From NCBI GenBank assembly GCA_964509975.1, contig CAZDZO010000002.1, positions 26,496-90,495 of the forward strand: 64,000 bases of DNA, given 5' to 3'. The position numbers were made by a program, and so were the translations under genes. Of the stretch, positions 18,787 through 26,969 are shown piece by piece (within the stretch, counting starts at the first letter, position 1; the number at the start of each line of letters is the position of its first letter). Origin of the DNA: CAZVBV01 sp964509975 (lineage in GTDB: Bacteria; Patescibacteriota; Gracilibacteria; UBA4473). Below the pieces are notes generated by a model. The model worked only from the letters and a program-made list of their open reading frames with translations, was not told the origin of the DNA and ran no database searches.

Positions 18787-19857
18787 TTATTTCACACCAT
18801 TTGATACCAAGATCGCATTCAATTGATCTTTGTCTTGTGCGTAGTCGTGTGCAATTTCTTTTGTGATCTTTCCAGAAATAACGAGTCCTGCCAAAGATTG
18901 TTCGTATTGCACCATGTATCCAGAAGAATCCGTCTGGAGCACATTTGGAATTTGGAAAATTTTATTTTGTCGGATGTAATTCTGAATCGCGTAATTTGAA
19001 GTCAAAATTTCGTACGCCAAGGTAAGTCCTTTCCCGTCTGCTGTTGGGACTAATTTTTGAGCAATAATCATTTTGAGTGTTGCTGCCAACTGTGATCGAA
19101 CTTGATCTTGTTGATCCGCTGGGAAAATATCCACAATACGAGTTACCGTTTCTGGACAATTATTTGTATGAAGTGTTGAAAACACCACATGTCCGGTTTC
19201 AGCCATAGTCAATGCAGCAGAAATAGTTTCGAGGTTTCGCATTTCCCCCACCATTAAAACATCCGGGTCTTCCCTGAGTCCTGCTTCAATCCCGTCTCGG
19301 AAATTGAGAACATCTCGTCCCACTTCTCGTTGCTGAATCACTCCTTTTCCAGATGGAATTAGATATTCAATTGGATCTTCAACGGTAATACAGTGTTCTG
19401 TTTTATTAGCGATTCGTTCTTGGAGCATAGAAGCCAATGTTGTTGATTTTCCTGTTCCGGTTGCTCCTACGAGCAAGACAAGTCCTTTGTGCATACTCAT
19501 AATTCGATCATGCACAAATTTTGGAAATCCAATGGAAGAAAAGTCTCGAATTTCTCGTGGAATAATTCGAAAGGAAGCGGCTACTCCAAATTCTTGATGG
19601 AAAATATTCCCTCGCAAACGAAGTCCTGCACTCGTTGATGCTAAGAAATCTACTTGTTTCCGTGTTTTAAAAATCTCTTTATGATCTTCTGTCAAAAAAG
19701 GATCCACCATTGCAGAAACATTCTCTGCAGTGAGTTTCTCTTCTCCTATTGGAAGCATCTGTCCGTTTATACGGAAAAAAATAGGAAGTCCTGGTGAAAA
19801 ATGCACATCTGAGGCATTTTGTTCTTCTGCGGTTGCGATAATTTTTTCGAAATCCAT
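18787..19857 (-). CDS. pilT: Type IV pilus retraction ATPase PilT
   Basis: A 356-aa hexameric ATPase that powers pilus disassembly at the inner face of the membrane. Seen in the sequence: an N-terminal PAS-like domain (about 1-95), Walker A GATGTGKST, the Asp-box region, Walker B (DPDVLMVGEMRN) and the His box (FSTLHTNNCPETVTRIVD). Length fits PilT rather than the longer PilB. It pairs functionally with the two pilin genes at 34.7-36.0 kb. An extended -10 (TGGTACAAT) ends seven bases before the ATG, so the mRNA may have no leader. Confidence 0.95.
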   Translation of the reverse strand: MDFEKIIATAEEQNASDVHFSPGLPIFFRINGQMLPIGEEKLTAENVSAMVDPFLTEDHKEIFKTRKQVDFLASTSAGLRLRGNIFHQEFGVAASFRIIPREIRDFSSIGFPKFVHDRIMSMHKGLVLLVGATGTGKSTTLASMLQERIANKTEHCITVEDPIEYLIPSGKGVIQQREVGRDVLNFRDGIEAGLREDPDVLMVGEMRNLETISAALTMAETGHVVFSTLHTNNCPETVTRIVDIFPADQQDQVRSQLAATLKMIIAQKLVPTADGKGLTLAYEILTSNYAIQNYIRQNKIFQIPNVLQTDSSGYMVQYEQSLAGLVISGKITKEIAHDYAQDKDQLNAILVSNGVK

Positions 19858-19863
19858 CCCTTA

Positions 19864-19872
19864 ATTGTACCA
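19864..19872 (-). promoter_or_regulatory. Extended -10 of pilT, possibly leaderless
   Basis: Minus strand TGGTACAAT, with TACAAT at 19864-19869. A start site about seven bases downstream falls on the A of the pilT ATG at 19857. Confidence 0.5.
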
Positions 19873-19976
19873 TAAATAAAAGAAAAAAACAAGAGACAAA
19901 GAGAAGAAAAATAGAGTTCGAAGCGTTTGCTATTTAGACCTTGTTTGAATACAATCCGCGCGAAAAAGAATTGATC

Positions 19977-22631
19977 ATGGTACAAAAAATATTCGACGCC
20001 CTCTTTGGGAATTATAACCAAAAGCAACTCAAGAAAATGGAGCCAATCGTGGCCCAGATAAATAAAAAAGGAGCCCATTATGAAAAGCTTTCTGATGATG
20101 AACTCAAAAAACAGTTTACTGATTGGAAAGAAAAAATATCAGCTCATCCGGAAAAAAGAGATGAACTTCTTATTGATGTTTTCGCAGCGGTAAAGGATGT
20201 CGCGCGACGACTTTATGGAAAAACTTTTGAAGTCCGTGGAAAGGATCAGGAATGGAACATGGTACATTATGATGTACAACTTGTTGGGGGGGTTGTACTC
20301 CATCAAGGAAAAGCCGCCGAAATGAAAACCGGTGAAGGAAAAACACTTGTGTGCACCTTGCCAGTTATTTTGAATGCGTTAACGGGGAAAGGGGTTCATG
20401 TGATTACGGTAAATGATTATTTGGCACAACGTGATGCCGAATGGATGTCACCTTTGTATGAATTCTGTGGACTTTCTGTAGGCGTTATCGTACACGGAAA
20501 AACAAATGAAGAACGACGTGAATCGTATAATTCTGACATTACCTATGGAACGAATAACGAGTTTGGATTTGATTATTTGCGAGACAACATGGCGCAAGAT
20601 CCCAAGGATCTCGTACAACGAGAATTACACTACACCATCGTGGATGAGGTGGATTCTATTTTGATTGATGAAGCGAGAACGCCACTTATTATTTCTGCTC
20701 CTGCTGAAGAATCAACCGACAAATACCGACACTATTCTCAGATCATTCCTCAACTCGTTGAGAACGAGGATTACAATATTGATGTCAAACTCAAAGCGGT
20801 CACTTTAACCGAAAAAGGAATTACCAAGATGGAAGGTATCATGGGGGTAAAAAATATTTTTACCGAAGCGGGATTTGATGAGGTGCATCACATTGAAAAC
20901 TCCCTTAAGGCACATATTATTTTTGAGCGTGATAAAGATTATGTTGTGAGAGACGACCAAGTTTTGATTGTCGACGAATTCACCGGACGACTTATGCCCG
21001 GACGACGATATTCCGATGGTCTCCATCAGTCACTCGAAGCCAAGGAGAACGTCCCTATTCAACGAGAATCTAAAACATTGGCCACGATCACTTTTCAGAA
21101 TTATTTCCGTTTATACGAGAAATTAGCGGGAATGACCGGTACAGCAGAAACTGAAGCCGAGGAATTTGCCAAGATTTACAAACTCGACACGATTGTGATT
21201 CCGACCAATGAACCGTGCGTGAGGAAGGATCTCCCAGATAAAATTTTCAAAAATGAACGCGGAAAATTCACCGCTCTTGTGACAGAAGTGGAACGATTGC
21301 ATAAAAAAGGACAACCTGTTCTGATTGGAACCATTAATATTGATAAATCTGAACTCTTGGCAGAAGTGCTCAAAAATAAAAAGATCCCTCACGAAGTCTT
21401 GAATGCGAAACAGCATGAACGAGAAGCCGAAATCGTAGCGAAGTCTGGACAAAAAGGTGCCATAACTATTGCCACCAATATGGCGGGGCGAGGAACTGAT
21501 ATTAAGCTTGATGAAGAAGTCAAAGAACTGGGGGGGCTAGCAATTCTGGGAACAGAAAGACATGAATCAAGACGTATCGACAACCAACTTCGAGGGCGAT
21601 CTGGACGACAAGGAGATGCTGGATTCTCTCAATTCTATATTTCCATGCGAGATGATCTCATGCGCCGATTTGGAGGAGAGCGAATGGCAGGCGTAATGGA
21701 ACGCCTCAAAATGCCAGAAGCAGAGCCTGTGCAGAACAAAATGATTTCTCGAAGTGTTGAAAATGCACAAAAGAAAATTGAAGGATTTCACTTTGATGCG
21801 CGAAAACATGTGGTGCAATACGATGACATAATGAATGTGCATCGTGAAAAAATTTACGGACAACGGCGAACATTTTTGGGATCTGATGCTGTACTCAATG
21901 ATCTCGAAACGATGATTCAGGAGTTGTCTGCACAAATCGTAAAAATACATGCTCCAACACCACAGGCCGATAAGACCTGGGATGTTCAAGAAGTATTGGA
22001 AACCGTCCATTCTATTCATTTATCTGAGAAGTCCCCTCTTCAACTCGAAGAACTGCAAGCATTTAATCATCAAGATGAACTTATTGAGAATGTTCAGAAT
22101 TATTTACTTGCTGCTTGGGACGGAAAGAAATCTACTCTTCCTGAAGATCAAGTAGATCGTATTGCTAAATACGTTGTCCTTCGTTCTATTGATGAACTCT
22201 GGCTACAACACATTAATGCTATGACGAGTCTACGAGACCAAGTAGCGCTTTCTGGGTATGCACAAAAAGATCCTGTTATGGAGTACAAACGTCTCGCATT
22301 TGAAATGTTCCGACGACTTTTGTCTGACATACGAAGTACGTGCGTGATGAACCTCTTCCGCATTGAGTTCCGAGAAAATATTGAAATGAAAACCGCTGAT
22401 TATTCCGATGCGGTTACGAATGATGAACAGATTGAGTCCTCTCTCCGTAATACAGGAGAATATGATAATGAGGAAAAGGCTACTGCAAACACAAAAGTTA
22501 TTGCTTCTGATTCCGGTCGATCGGTTACTGCCGAAAAACTCGGAAATAAATATGCCGAGGCTGGACGAAACGATCCGTGTCCTTGTGGATCAGGTCAGAA
22601 ATTCAAGAAATGCCACGGGAAGGAGTTGTAA
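19977..22631 (+). CDS. secA: Preprotein translocase ATPase SecA
   Basis: The motor of the Sec export channel, 884 aa from the ATG at 19977 (MVQKIFDALFGN). Motifs in order: Walker A MKTGEGKT, DEAD-type VDEVDSILIDEARTP, the preprotein cross-linking domain, motor domain 2 with TNMAGRGTDIKLDEEV and LRGRSGRQGD, helical scaffold and wing, and a C-terminal zinc-binding SEC-C motif (CPCGSGQKFKKCHG). An in-frame upstream ATG at 19941 is less likely, since family homology starts at the second Met and an extended -10-like TGCTATTTA lies just before 19941. It supplies export for the many signal-peptide proteins of this window together with lepB. Confidence 0.97.
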   Translation: MVQKIFDALFGNYNQKQLKKMEPIVAQINKKGAHYEKLSDDELKKQFTDWKEKISAHPEKRDELLIDVFAAVKDVARRLYGKTFEVRGKDQEWNMVHYDVQLVGGVVLHQGKAAEMKTGEGKTLVCTLPVILNALTGKGVHVITVNDYLAQRDAEWMSPLYEFCGLSVGVIVHGKTNEERRESYNSDITYGTNNEFGFDYLRDNMAQDPKDLVQRELHYTIVDEVDSILIDEARTPLIISAPAEESTDKYRHYSQIIPQLVENEDYNIDVKLKAVTLTEKGITKMEGIMGVKNIFTEAGFDEVHHIENSLKAHIIFERDKDYVVRDDQVLIVDEFTGRLMPGRRYSDGLHQSLEAKENVPIQRESKTLATITFQNYFRLYEKLAGMTGTAETEAEEFAKIYKLDTIVIPTNEPCVRKDLPDKIFKNERGKFTALVTEVERLHKKGQPVLIGTINIDKSELLAEVLKNKKIPHEVLNAKQHEREAEIVAKSGQKGAITIATNMAGRGTDIKLDEEVKELGGLAILGTERHESRRIDNQLRGRSGRQGDAGFSQFYISMRDDLMRRFGGERMAGVMERLKMPEAEPVQNKMISRSVENAQKKIEGFHFDARKHVVQYDDIMNVHREKIYGQRRTFLGSDAVLNDLETMIQELSAQIVKIHAPTPQADKTWDVQEVLETVHSIHLSEKSPLQLEELQAFNHQDELIENVQNYLLAAWDGKKSTLPEDQVDRIAKYVVLRSIDELWLQHINAMTSLRDQVALSGYAQKDPVMEYKRLAFEMFRRLLSDIRSTCVMNLFRIEFRENIEMKTADYSDAVTNDEQIESSLRNTGEYDNEEKATANTKVIASDSGRSVTAEKLGNKYAEAGRNDPCPCGSGQKFKKCHGKEL

Positions 22632-22677
22632 AAAAATAATTCCGCCCCTTGTTGGAGTCTCCTAAACTATTCATTGG

Positions 22678-22698
22678 ATCCCCGTCTTCGCGGGGATA
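22678..22698. repeat. Short hairpin behind secA
   Basis: ATCCCCG, loop, CGGGGAT; no T-run on the plus strand, so it is not a convincing terminator. The 113-bp gap between secA and the convergent gene holds nothing else that I recognise. Confidence 0.4.
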
Positions 22699-22744
22699 AG
22701 TTCGTTCAACAACTCTTCCGCTTCGCGGTATCGTTGGGACTTAC

Positions 22745-23323
22745 TCATTTACACGGAATATCTGAACGCTGTTTTTTACAGATATCTTGTCCCAGTTTCA
22801 TAATCTCCTCCAATTCTCGCCACATATCTATTTTTTTATCTTCTCCCGTATTTTCGTTTTTGGTTTCTTTCCATCCTTCATCATTTTCGGTGGTTCTAAT
22901 AGTGGCACTCCAATCGGCTTGAACTGAATCAACCCCTACTTTTATCATACTCAGTGTTCGCCGAAGTTCTAAAATTTGCTGATAGGTGTTTTTATCAGAC
23001 TGAAGAATTTTTCCTGCCAAAAACTCTGGTTCTTCACCCTCTGCTCCTTCTTTCTCAAAACCAACAAAAACATCAAAATCTTGTTCTAATGAATCTTGAA
23101 GTTTTTTAAATTCATTCTGTGTTTGATAAGTCAAATTTCGTCCCGCCCAAGTGTTCCAGTAGGATTCTTCTTTCATTTCTTCGTTTTCTTCTGTTTTAAT
23201 CTTGTCTTTTAACCAGTTTGAAAAGATATTTGTTTGTAAAAAAGAAGTGTCTACAACACTCCCTGCACCCGCCCCAATAAAGCAAGAAAAAAGCAAAACC
23301 GGAATCAGTATTTGTTTTTTCAT
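22745..23323 (-). CDS. Secreted protein, third of a three-gene cassette
   Basis: A 192-aa protein with a signal peptide (MKKQILIPVLLFSCFIGAGA) and a helical, acidic mature part. A helix near residues 70-140 (QNEFKKLQDSLEQDFDVFVG) could form a coiled coil. Two Cys close the C-terminus (DICKKQRSDIPCK) and might pair. The start ATG overlaps the stop of the gene before it (ATGA), so the two are translationally coupled. No family recognised. The partners at 23320-24465 and 24462-25304 are also exported. Confidence 0.85.
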   Translation of the reverse strand: MKKQILIPVLLFSCFIGAGAGSVVDTSFLQTNIFSNWLKDKIKTEENEEMKEESYWNTWAGRNLTYQTQNEFKKLQDSLEQDFDVFVGFEKEGAEGEEPEFLAGKILQSDKNTYQQILELRRTLSMIKVGVDSVQADWSATIRTTENDEGWKETKNENTGEDKKIDMWRELEEIMKLGQDICKKQRSDIPCK

Positions 23324-24465
23324 CGTGCCGGTTTTTTAAGAAATTCCTCCCAAATTCGACGAACCATAAAAAGTCCTTCCAAAAAAGTTTCAATATCTTG
23401 ATTCCAACGCTCTATCCGTGGATAGATAAGTTCTTGTGATTTCTGTTCTTCTCTATATTCCATTCGATTATCCCAAATTTTGAGTTGCGCCTTTAATTCT
23501 TCTGCGGAAAGAAAATCCTCTTTCTCTGTTTCAAACAATACATCTGATATCTTTTTTCCAATATTAATATTTTTATATAAAGCCAAGTTTTGAGCACTCG
23601 TTAATTGATCTTTTATTGTCCCATACTGTTCACTCCCCAAAATAAGTTTATCCAGTGTTTCTTGTTCTGGATCAATATCGTCATCTGGTGCTGGCGGAGA
23701 ATAGTCAACGAGATCTCCTCCATAGGTATCTCCTGAAGTTTCCGATTTGGTAGTGGATTCATGATACGTATGCGTTGAATTCCCACTAATAAGCGGTCTG
23801 GAATTAAGTTCTTTAGAATATTCCTCAAGCCCTGCTAACGTCCCCGTAATCGAATTATCTCTCTTGTATTGTCGACTATGTAAATAATCTTGTAATGTTA
23901 CTTCTCTCCCATCTTGCCAATTTTCACTTCCCAAAATAAGTTCTCCTTCTACCTGTCCTTCATCATAGATAAGAAAAAGTGGATCTTCTAGTTTTTTAAA
24001 TTTCTCTCCAAAAAGCGTTTCTTCTATATCGTTCAGGTCTTCAATAACATCAAACGGCGAATCTTCTAACGAATCATTCACAAAGGCCGATATCGTCCAG
24101 TTACGAAGCGAAATATCATCTTCAAGCCGAAGCATTCCTCGTTCATATTCGTAGATTCGTTCTAACTCACTCATGTTTCTGATTTGATCAAATAATGTGT
24201 GTCGATTATCAATATCTATTTTCGAGAACATTAATTTTCGATTTGAGTTCAGTTCCCCTTCAGTGGATTCATTTACGTGCCATCCCATTCTGGTAAGTAT
24301 TTCTTCTCCCGGATCGCTATTGGTACCTTTGTAAATTTTCCAATACGTCCCTTGAAGATCATCTAATGTTTCATATTTTTCCCACTTGTCTGGATAGGGC
24401 TTTATTTCCGCCAACGCTGTGGTAGAGAAACAAAGAAGGAAAATCAAAAATATTCGCTGTATCAT
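23320..24465 (-). CDS. Secreted protein, second of a three-gene cassette
   Basis: A 381-aa protein with a signal peptide (MIQRIFLIFLLCFSTTALA). The mature part is acidic with a Ser/Thr/Gly-rich middle (about residues 235-270) between two helical parts. The C-terminal 100 residues are helical and basic (EELKAQLKIWDNRMEYREEQ). The gene overlaps both neighbours by four bases (ATGA), a tight three-gene unit. No catalytic motif or known family is visible. Confidence 0.85.
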   Translation of the reverse strand: MIQRIFLIFLLCFSTTALAEIKPYPDKWEKYETLDDLQGTYWKIYKGTNSDPGEEILTRMGWHVNESTEGELNSNRKLMFSKIDIDNRHTLFDQIRNMSELERIYEYERGMLRLEDDISLRNWTISAFVNDSLEDSPFDVIEDLNDIEETLFGEKFKKLEDPLFLIYDEGQVEGELILGSENWQDGREVTLQDYLHSRQYKRDNSITGTLAGLEEYSKELNSRPLISGNSTHTYHESTTKSETSGDTYGGDLVDYSPPAPDDDIDPEQETLDKLILGSEQYGTIKDQLTSAQNLALYKNINIGKKISDVLFETEKEDFLSAEELKAQLKIWDNRMEYREEQKSQELIYPRIERWNQDIETFLEGLFMVRRIWEEFLKKPAR

Positions 24466-25304
24466 TTGGTAGCGGCATCAATAAATTTTGTCGGAAATGT
24501 GCTATAGATTTTATCTCGAAAGAAGGCAATTCTTTTCGCAACTCCCTCCAATCCTTCGTTTATAGCCACGAGCCATGCATGTCGTTGATAGTTGTGTTCA
24601 AATTCCGCATAAAAAAGAAGTGCATTTTTGAGAGCTTTTCGTGAGCGCTCTTGTTCATGTTCTAATGCAATATTTAAATCATCTGAAACATCATCAATAT
24701 ATCGCAGATTTCTTCCTCCCGTAAGTCCCACATGGTCATCGAGCATCTTTGCTTCCAGATAGTGTTGGTATCCACAGAGCTCTGCTAGAAGCATTTCTGT
24801 GACTTGGCAGGACGAGTATTTATATTCATCTTCTCTGGGAAAATATTCTGGTTCACAAACCGATTCTGAAGTTTCCCAATATTTAGAATTTGCTTTTAAA
24901 GATTTTTGTTTTTGAAGCACTTCTTCAAAAAAACCTTCCTTACAATATTTCTCCTTCTTTTTAAATTCCTCAAATGAAAAATCGTTATGCGATATTTTTT
25001 TTGTTCCAAAAATCTTTTGTATAGCGGCATTTGTCGTAGTAATGCGGCCTTCTATTGCCTGGTTATAAAGACAATTAATCGCATTATCATAATCTTGTTT
25101 GTGATCACGAACCTCTTTTTCATATTTTCGAAAACTTTTTTTAGAATTAATTTCTTTTAAATCATATTCCAGAGAAGAGGCACACACATTTTTTATAAAA
25201 TCTGGAAATTCTTTTCTAAAAGTTGGATCTAATTTTGCAAAAGACACCCCTCCCATAAAAAAGGAAAGGCTTATCAATATGAGAAAAAATCTAAATTTAC
25301 GCAC
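24462..25304 (-). CDS. Secreted protein, first of a three-gene cassette
   Basis: A 280-aa exported protein that begins at a GTG (25302-25304), five bases after the last base of the glycosyltransferase gene upstream. A signal peptide (RKFRFFLILISLSFFMGGVSFA) is followed by an all-helical mature domain with five or more Cys (VCASS, NCLYN, YCKEG, VCEPE, SCQVTE, LCGYQ), enough for disulfides. The last 70 residues are the best ordered part (EHNYQRHAWLVAINEGLEGV). I know similar helical exported proteins from Patescibacteria but no function. Coupling with a glycosyltransferase suggests an envelope role. Confidence 0.85.
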   Translation of the reverse strand: MRKFRFFLILISLSFFMGGVSFAKLDPTFRKEFPDFIKNVCASSLEYDLKEINSKKSFRKYEKEVRDHKQDYDNAINCLYNQAIEGRITTTNAAIQKIFGTKKISHNDFSFEEFKKKEKYCKEGFFEEVLQKQKSLKANSKYWETSESVCEPEYFPREDEYKYSSCQVTEMLLAELCGYQHYLEAKMLDDHVGLTGGRNLRYIDDVSDDLNIALEHEQERSRKALKNALLFYAEFEHNYQRHAWLVAINEGLEGVAKRIAFFRDKIYSTFPTKFIDAATK

Positions 25305-25308
25305 GAGT

Positions 25309-26478
25309 TCATTCTAAAACGCTCTGGTAGATTTTCAAAGTTTCGTTTGACGCTCTATCCCAAGAGAATTTTTTAATTTGAGATTCCCCTTTCTTAATGA
25401 GGTCTGATTGCATTTCTTCATTGAGAAGTACTTTTAAAATTTGAGTGGACATATCATCAATATCCTTGGGATCGAAATATTGAACAGCATTACCACACAC
25501 CTCCGGAATAGCCGAAATTCGTGACGCCACCACAGGAGTCAAGCATTGCATCGCTTCGAGTGGAGGCAACCCAAATCCTTCATATAAACTCGGAAACACG
25601 TACATTTTTGCTGCCCCATACAAACGAATGAGATCCTCCTGTTCGACCAGTCCAACAAGTTTTACTGCGTTTTGCAATTCTAATTGCTCAATGGTCTGAG
25701 TTACTTCTGGATAATATGGATCTGGCTTTCCCGTAATCACTAATTGCAAATTCTTCAGAGAAGCAGGACCATCTGATTTCTTGGCCTGTTCAAGTATTTT
25801 TTTGAATGATTGAAGAAGTCGTACGAGATTTTTATGCTCTCTCCAATTTCCTGTGTAGAGCAGAAAATTTTCCGTAAGAGCAAGCTTCTGTTTGACTGTT
25901 TGTTTCTCGATTTCCTCCACCGGATGGAATTCATTTCCAATCCCATTATGTACTGTTTGAATTTTATTTGACGGAGTATTGAAAAGTTTTTCAACGTCTC
26001 TTTTTGTATTATCAGAAACGGTAATCACTTTTTTGGCCTTGCCAATAGCGTGACGAATGACAAAATTATAGGCCAATTTTCGCCACCAAGAATTCATCTT
26101 CTTTCCGGGATAAAAAGAAATTGTCGTATCATGAATAGTGGTCACAAATTTTCCTCGATATAACAATGGTGCGTTGAAATGAGTAAAATGAACCAAATCA
26201 CATTTTTCTTGGTTCAAGAGTTTGAGAAACTTCACTTGTTCAGCAAAAGAATAATGCGGGGCATTCACCAGCACTTTCTTCACATGAGAAGGAAATGTAT
26301 ATTTCGAATATTCCGGCTCATTCAGAAAAATAACCCACTCTACATTTTCTCCTCCTTCCAAGGGGGAGTTAGAGGGGGTCCCAAAAAACCGTTTTGTGAG
26401 CTCAAAATTATAACGTCCAATTCCCGTGAAGGAGTCTGAGAACATCCGTGCATCGATACCAATTTTTATTTTCTTCAC
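25309..26478 (-). CDS. Glycosyltransferase, GT4 family
   Basis: A 389-aa GT-B fold enzyme that transfers a sugar from an activated donor, acting at the inner membrane face. Seen: N-terminal GIDARMFSDSFTGIGRYNFE typical of GT4 mannosyltransferase-like proteins, the mid-region VSDNTKRDVEKLF, and the donor-binding motif YEGFGLPPLEAM near residue 300. It begins at GTG (26476-26478). An unusual insertion at about residues 34-45 (TPSNSPLEGGE) matches the translation of a repeat family also found between genes at 47984-48015. It runs into the three-gene secreted cassette with a four-base gap. Substrate unknown. Confidence 0.88.
   Translation of the reverse strand: MKKIKIGIDARMFSDSFTGIGRYNFELTKRFFGTPSNSPLEGGENVEWVIFLNEPEYSKYTFPSHVKKVLVNAPHYSFAEQVKFLKLLNQEKCDLVHFTHFNAPLLYRGKFVTTIHDTTISFYPGKKMNSWWRKLAYNFVIRHAIGKAKKVITVSDNTKRDVEKLFNTPSNKIQTVHNGIGNEFHPVEEIEKQTVKQKLALTENFLLYTGNWREHKNLVRLLQSFKKILEQAKKSDGPASLKNLQLVITGKPDPYYPEVTQTIEQLELQNAVKLVGLVEQEDLIRLYGAAKMYVFPSLYEGFGLPPLEAMQCLTPVVASRISAIPEVCGNAVQYFDPKDIDDMSTQILKVLLNEEMQSDLIKKGESQIKKFSWDRASNETLKIYQSVLE
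26348..26382. repeat. Intergenic-type repeat lying inside the GT4 gene
   Basis: The GT4 coding strand contains CCCCCTCTAACTCCCCCTT. Nearly the same word (CCCCCTCTAAACTCCCCCT) occurs in the non-coding spacer at 47984-48015. Here it is read in frame and adds about 11 residues. Confidence 0.6.
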
Positions 26479-26499
26479 GCTCGGATTGTCGCAGAAAAT

Positions 26500-26527
26500 T
26501 TGATTTTTTCCAGAAAGAAAGTACTGT
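26500..26527 (+). promoter_or_regulatory. Candidate promoter of tRNA-His
   Basis: TTGATT at 26500-26505, 16-bp spacer, TACTGT at 26522-26527, 12 bases before the tRNA. Modest match. Confidence 0.4.
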
Positions 26528-26539
26528 CCCTCTCGCTAC

Positions 26540-26615
26540 GGCGGACGTAGCTCAGTGGTAGAGCATCGGTTTGTGGTACCGATGGTCGTGGGTTCAATCC
26601 CCATCGTCCGCCCCA
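26540..26615 (+). tRNA. tRNA-His (GTG)
   Basis: Full cloverleaf: acceptor arms GCGGACG and CGTCCGC, D arm GCTCAGTGGTAGAGC, anticodon stem TCGGT/ACCGA with loop TTGTGGT (anticodon GTG), T arm GTGGG-TTCAATC-CCCAT. The extra G at 26540 faces C73, the hallmark of tRNA-His. The CCA end is encoded at 26613-26615. Confidence 0.97.
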
Positions 26616-26969
26616 TTGAAAGAAAGTTTGGGCTTGCCCCGAACTTTTTTTCAATAAGAGTGATTATGAGATTGAATCCCTTCGCGAAGTGGGTTCACAT
26701 CCACAAATGAGTAAAACGAATATTGTGGTGTTCTCGACCTCGGACTGAGCGAAGCGAAGGAGAATGTAAGAGCTCCCCATCGTCCGCCCCATTGAAAGAA
26801 AGTTTGGGCTTGCCCCGAACTTTTTTTCAATAAGAGTGATTGTGAGATTGAATCCCTTCGCGAAGTGGGTTCAATACGAGGAGCTAAAAAAGAAAGCGCC
26901 GTAGGCATTTTCTTTTTGTGCGACGACATCACGAAGGAGCAAAGCGACTGAGTATCCCCATCGTCCACC
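26599..26969 (+). repeat. tRNA-His 3'-tail repeats (two long copies and a remnant)
   Basis: The last part of tRNA-His (CCCCATCGTCCGCC) begins at 26599 and is repeated at 26775 and, cut short, at 26956, that is every 176-181 bp. Copies 1 and 2 agree over about 99 bp (26599-26697 and 26775-26873) with one difference seen; each holds the tRNA tail, the terminator hairpin and an imperfect palindrome ending in GTGGGTTCA. The 77-80 bp between the copies do not match each other. This fills the 353-bp stretch between tRNA-His and the next gene; I see no coding frame in it. Confidence 0.85.
26625..26652 (+). terminator. Terminator of tRNA-His
   Basis: Hairpin AGTTTGGG / CCCGAACT followed by seven T. 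The whole terminator is copied again 176 bp downstream. Confidence 0.8.

Noticed and set aside
22674..22922. An 82-aa plus-strand frame behind secA
   Set aside because: It overlaps the secreted-protein gene on the other strand and looks like non-coding translation.
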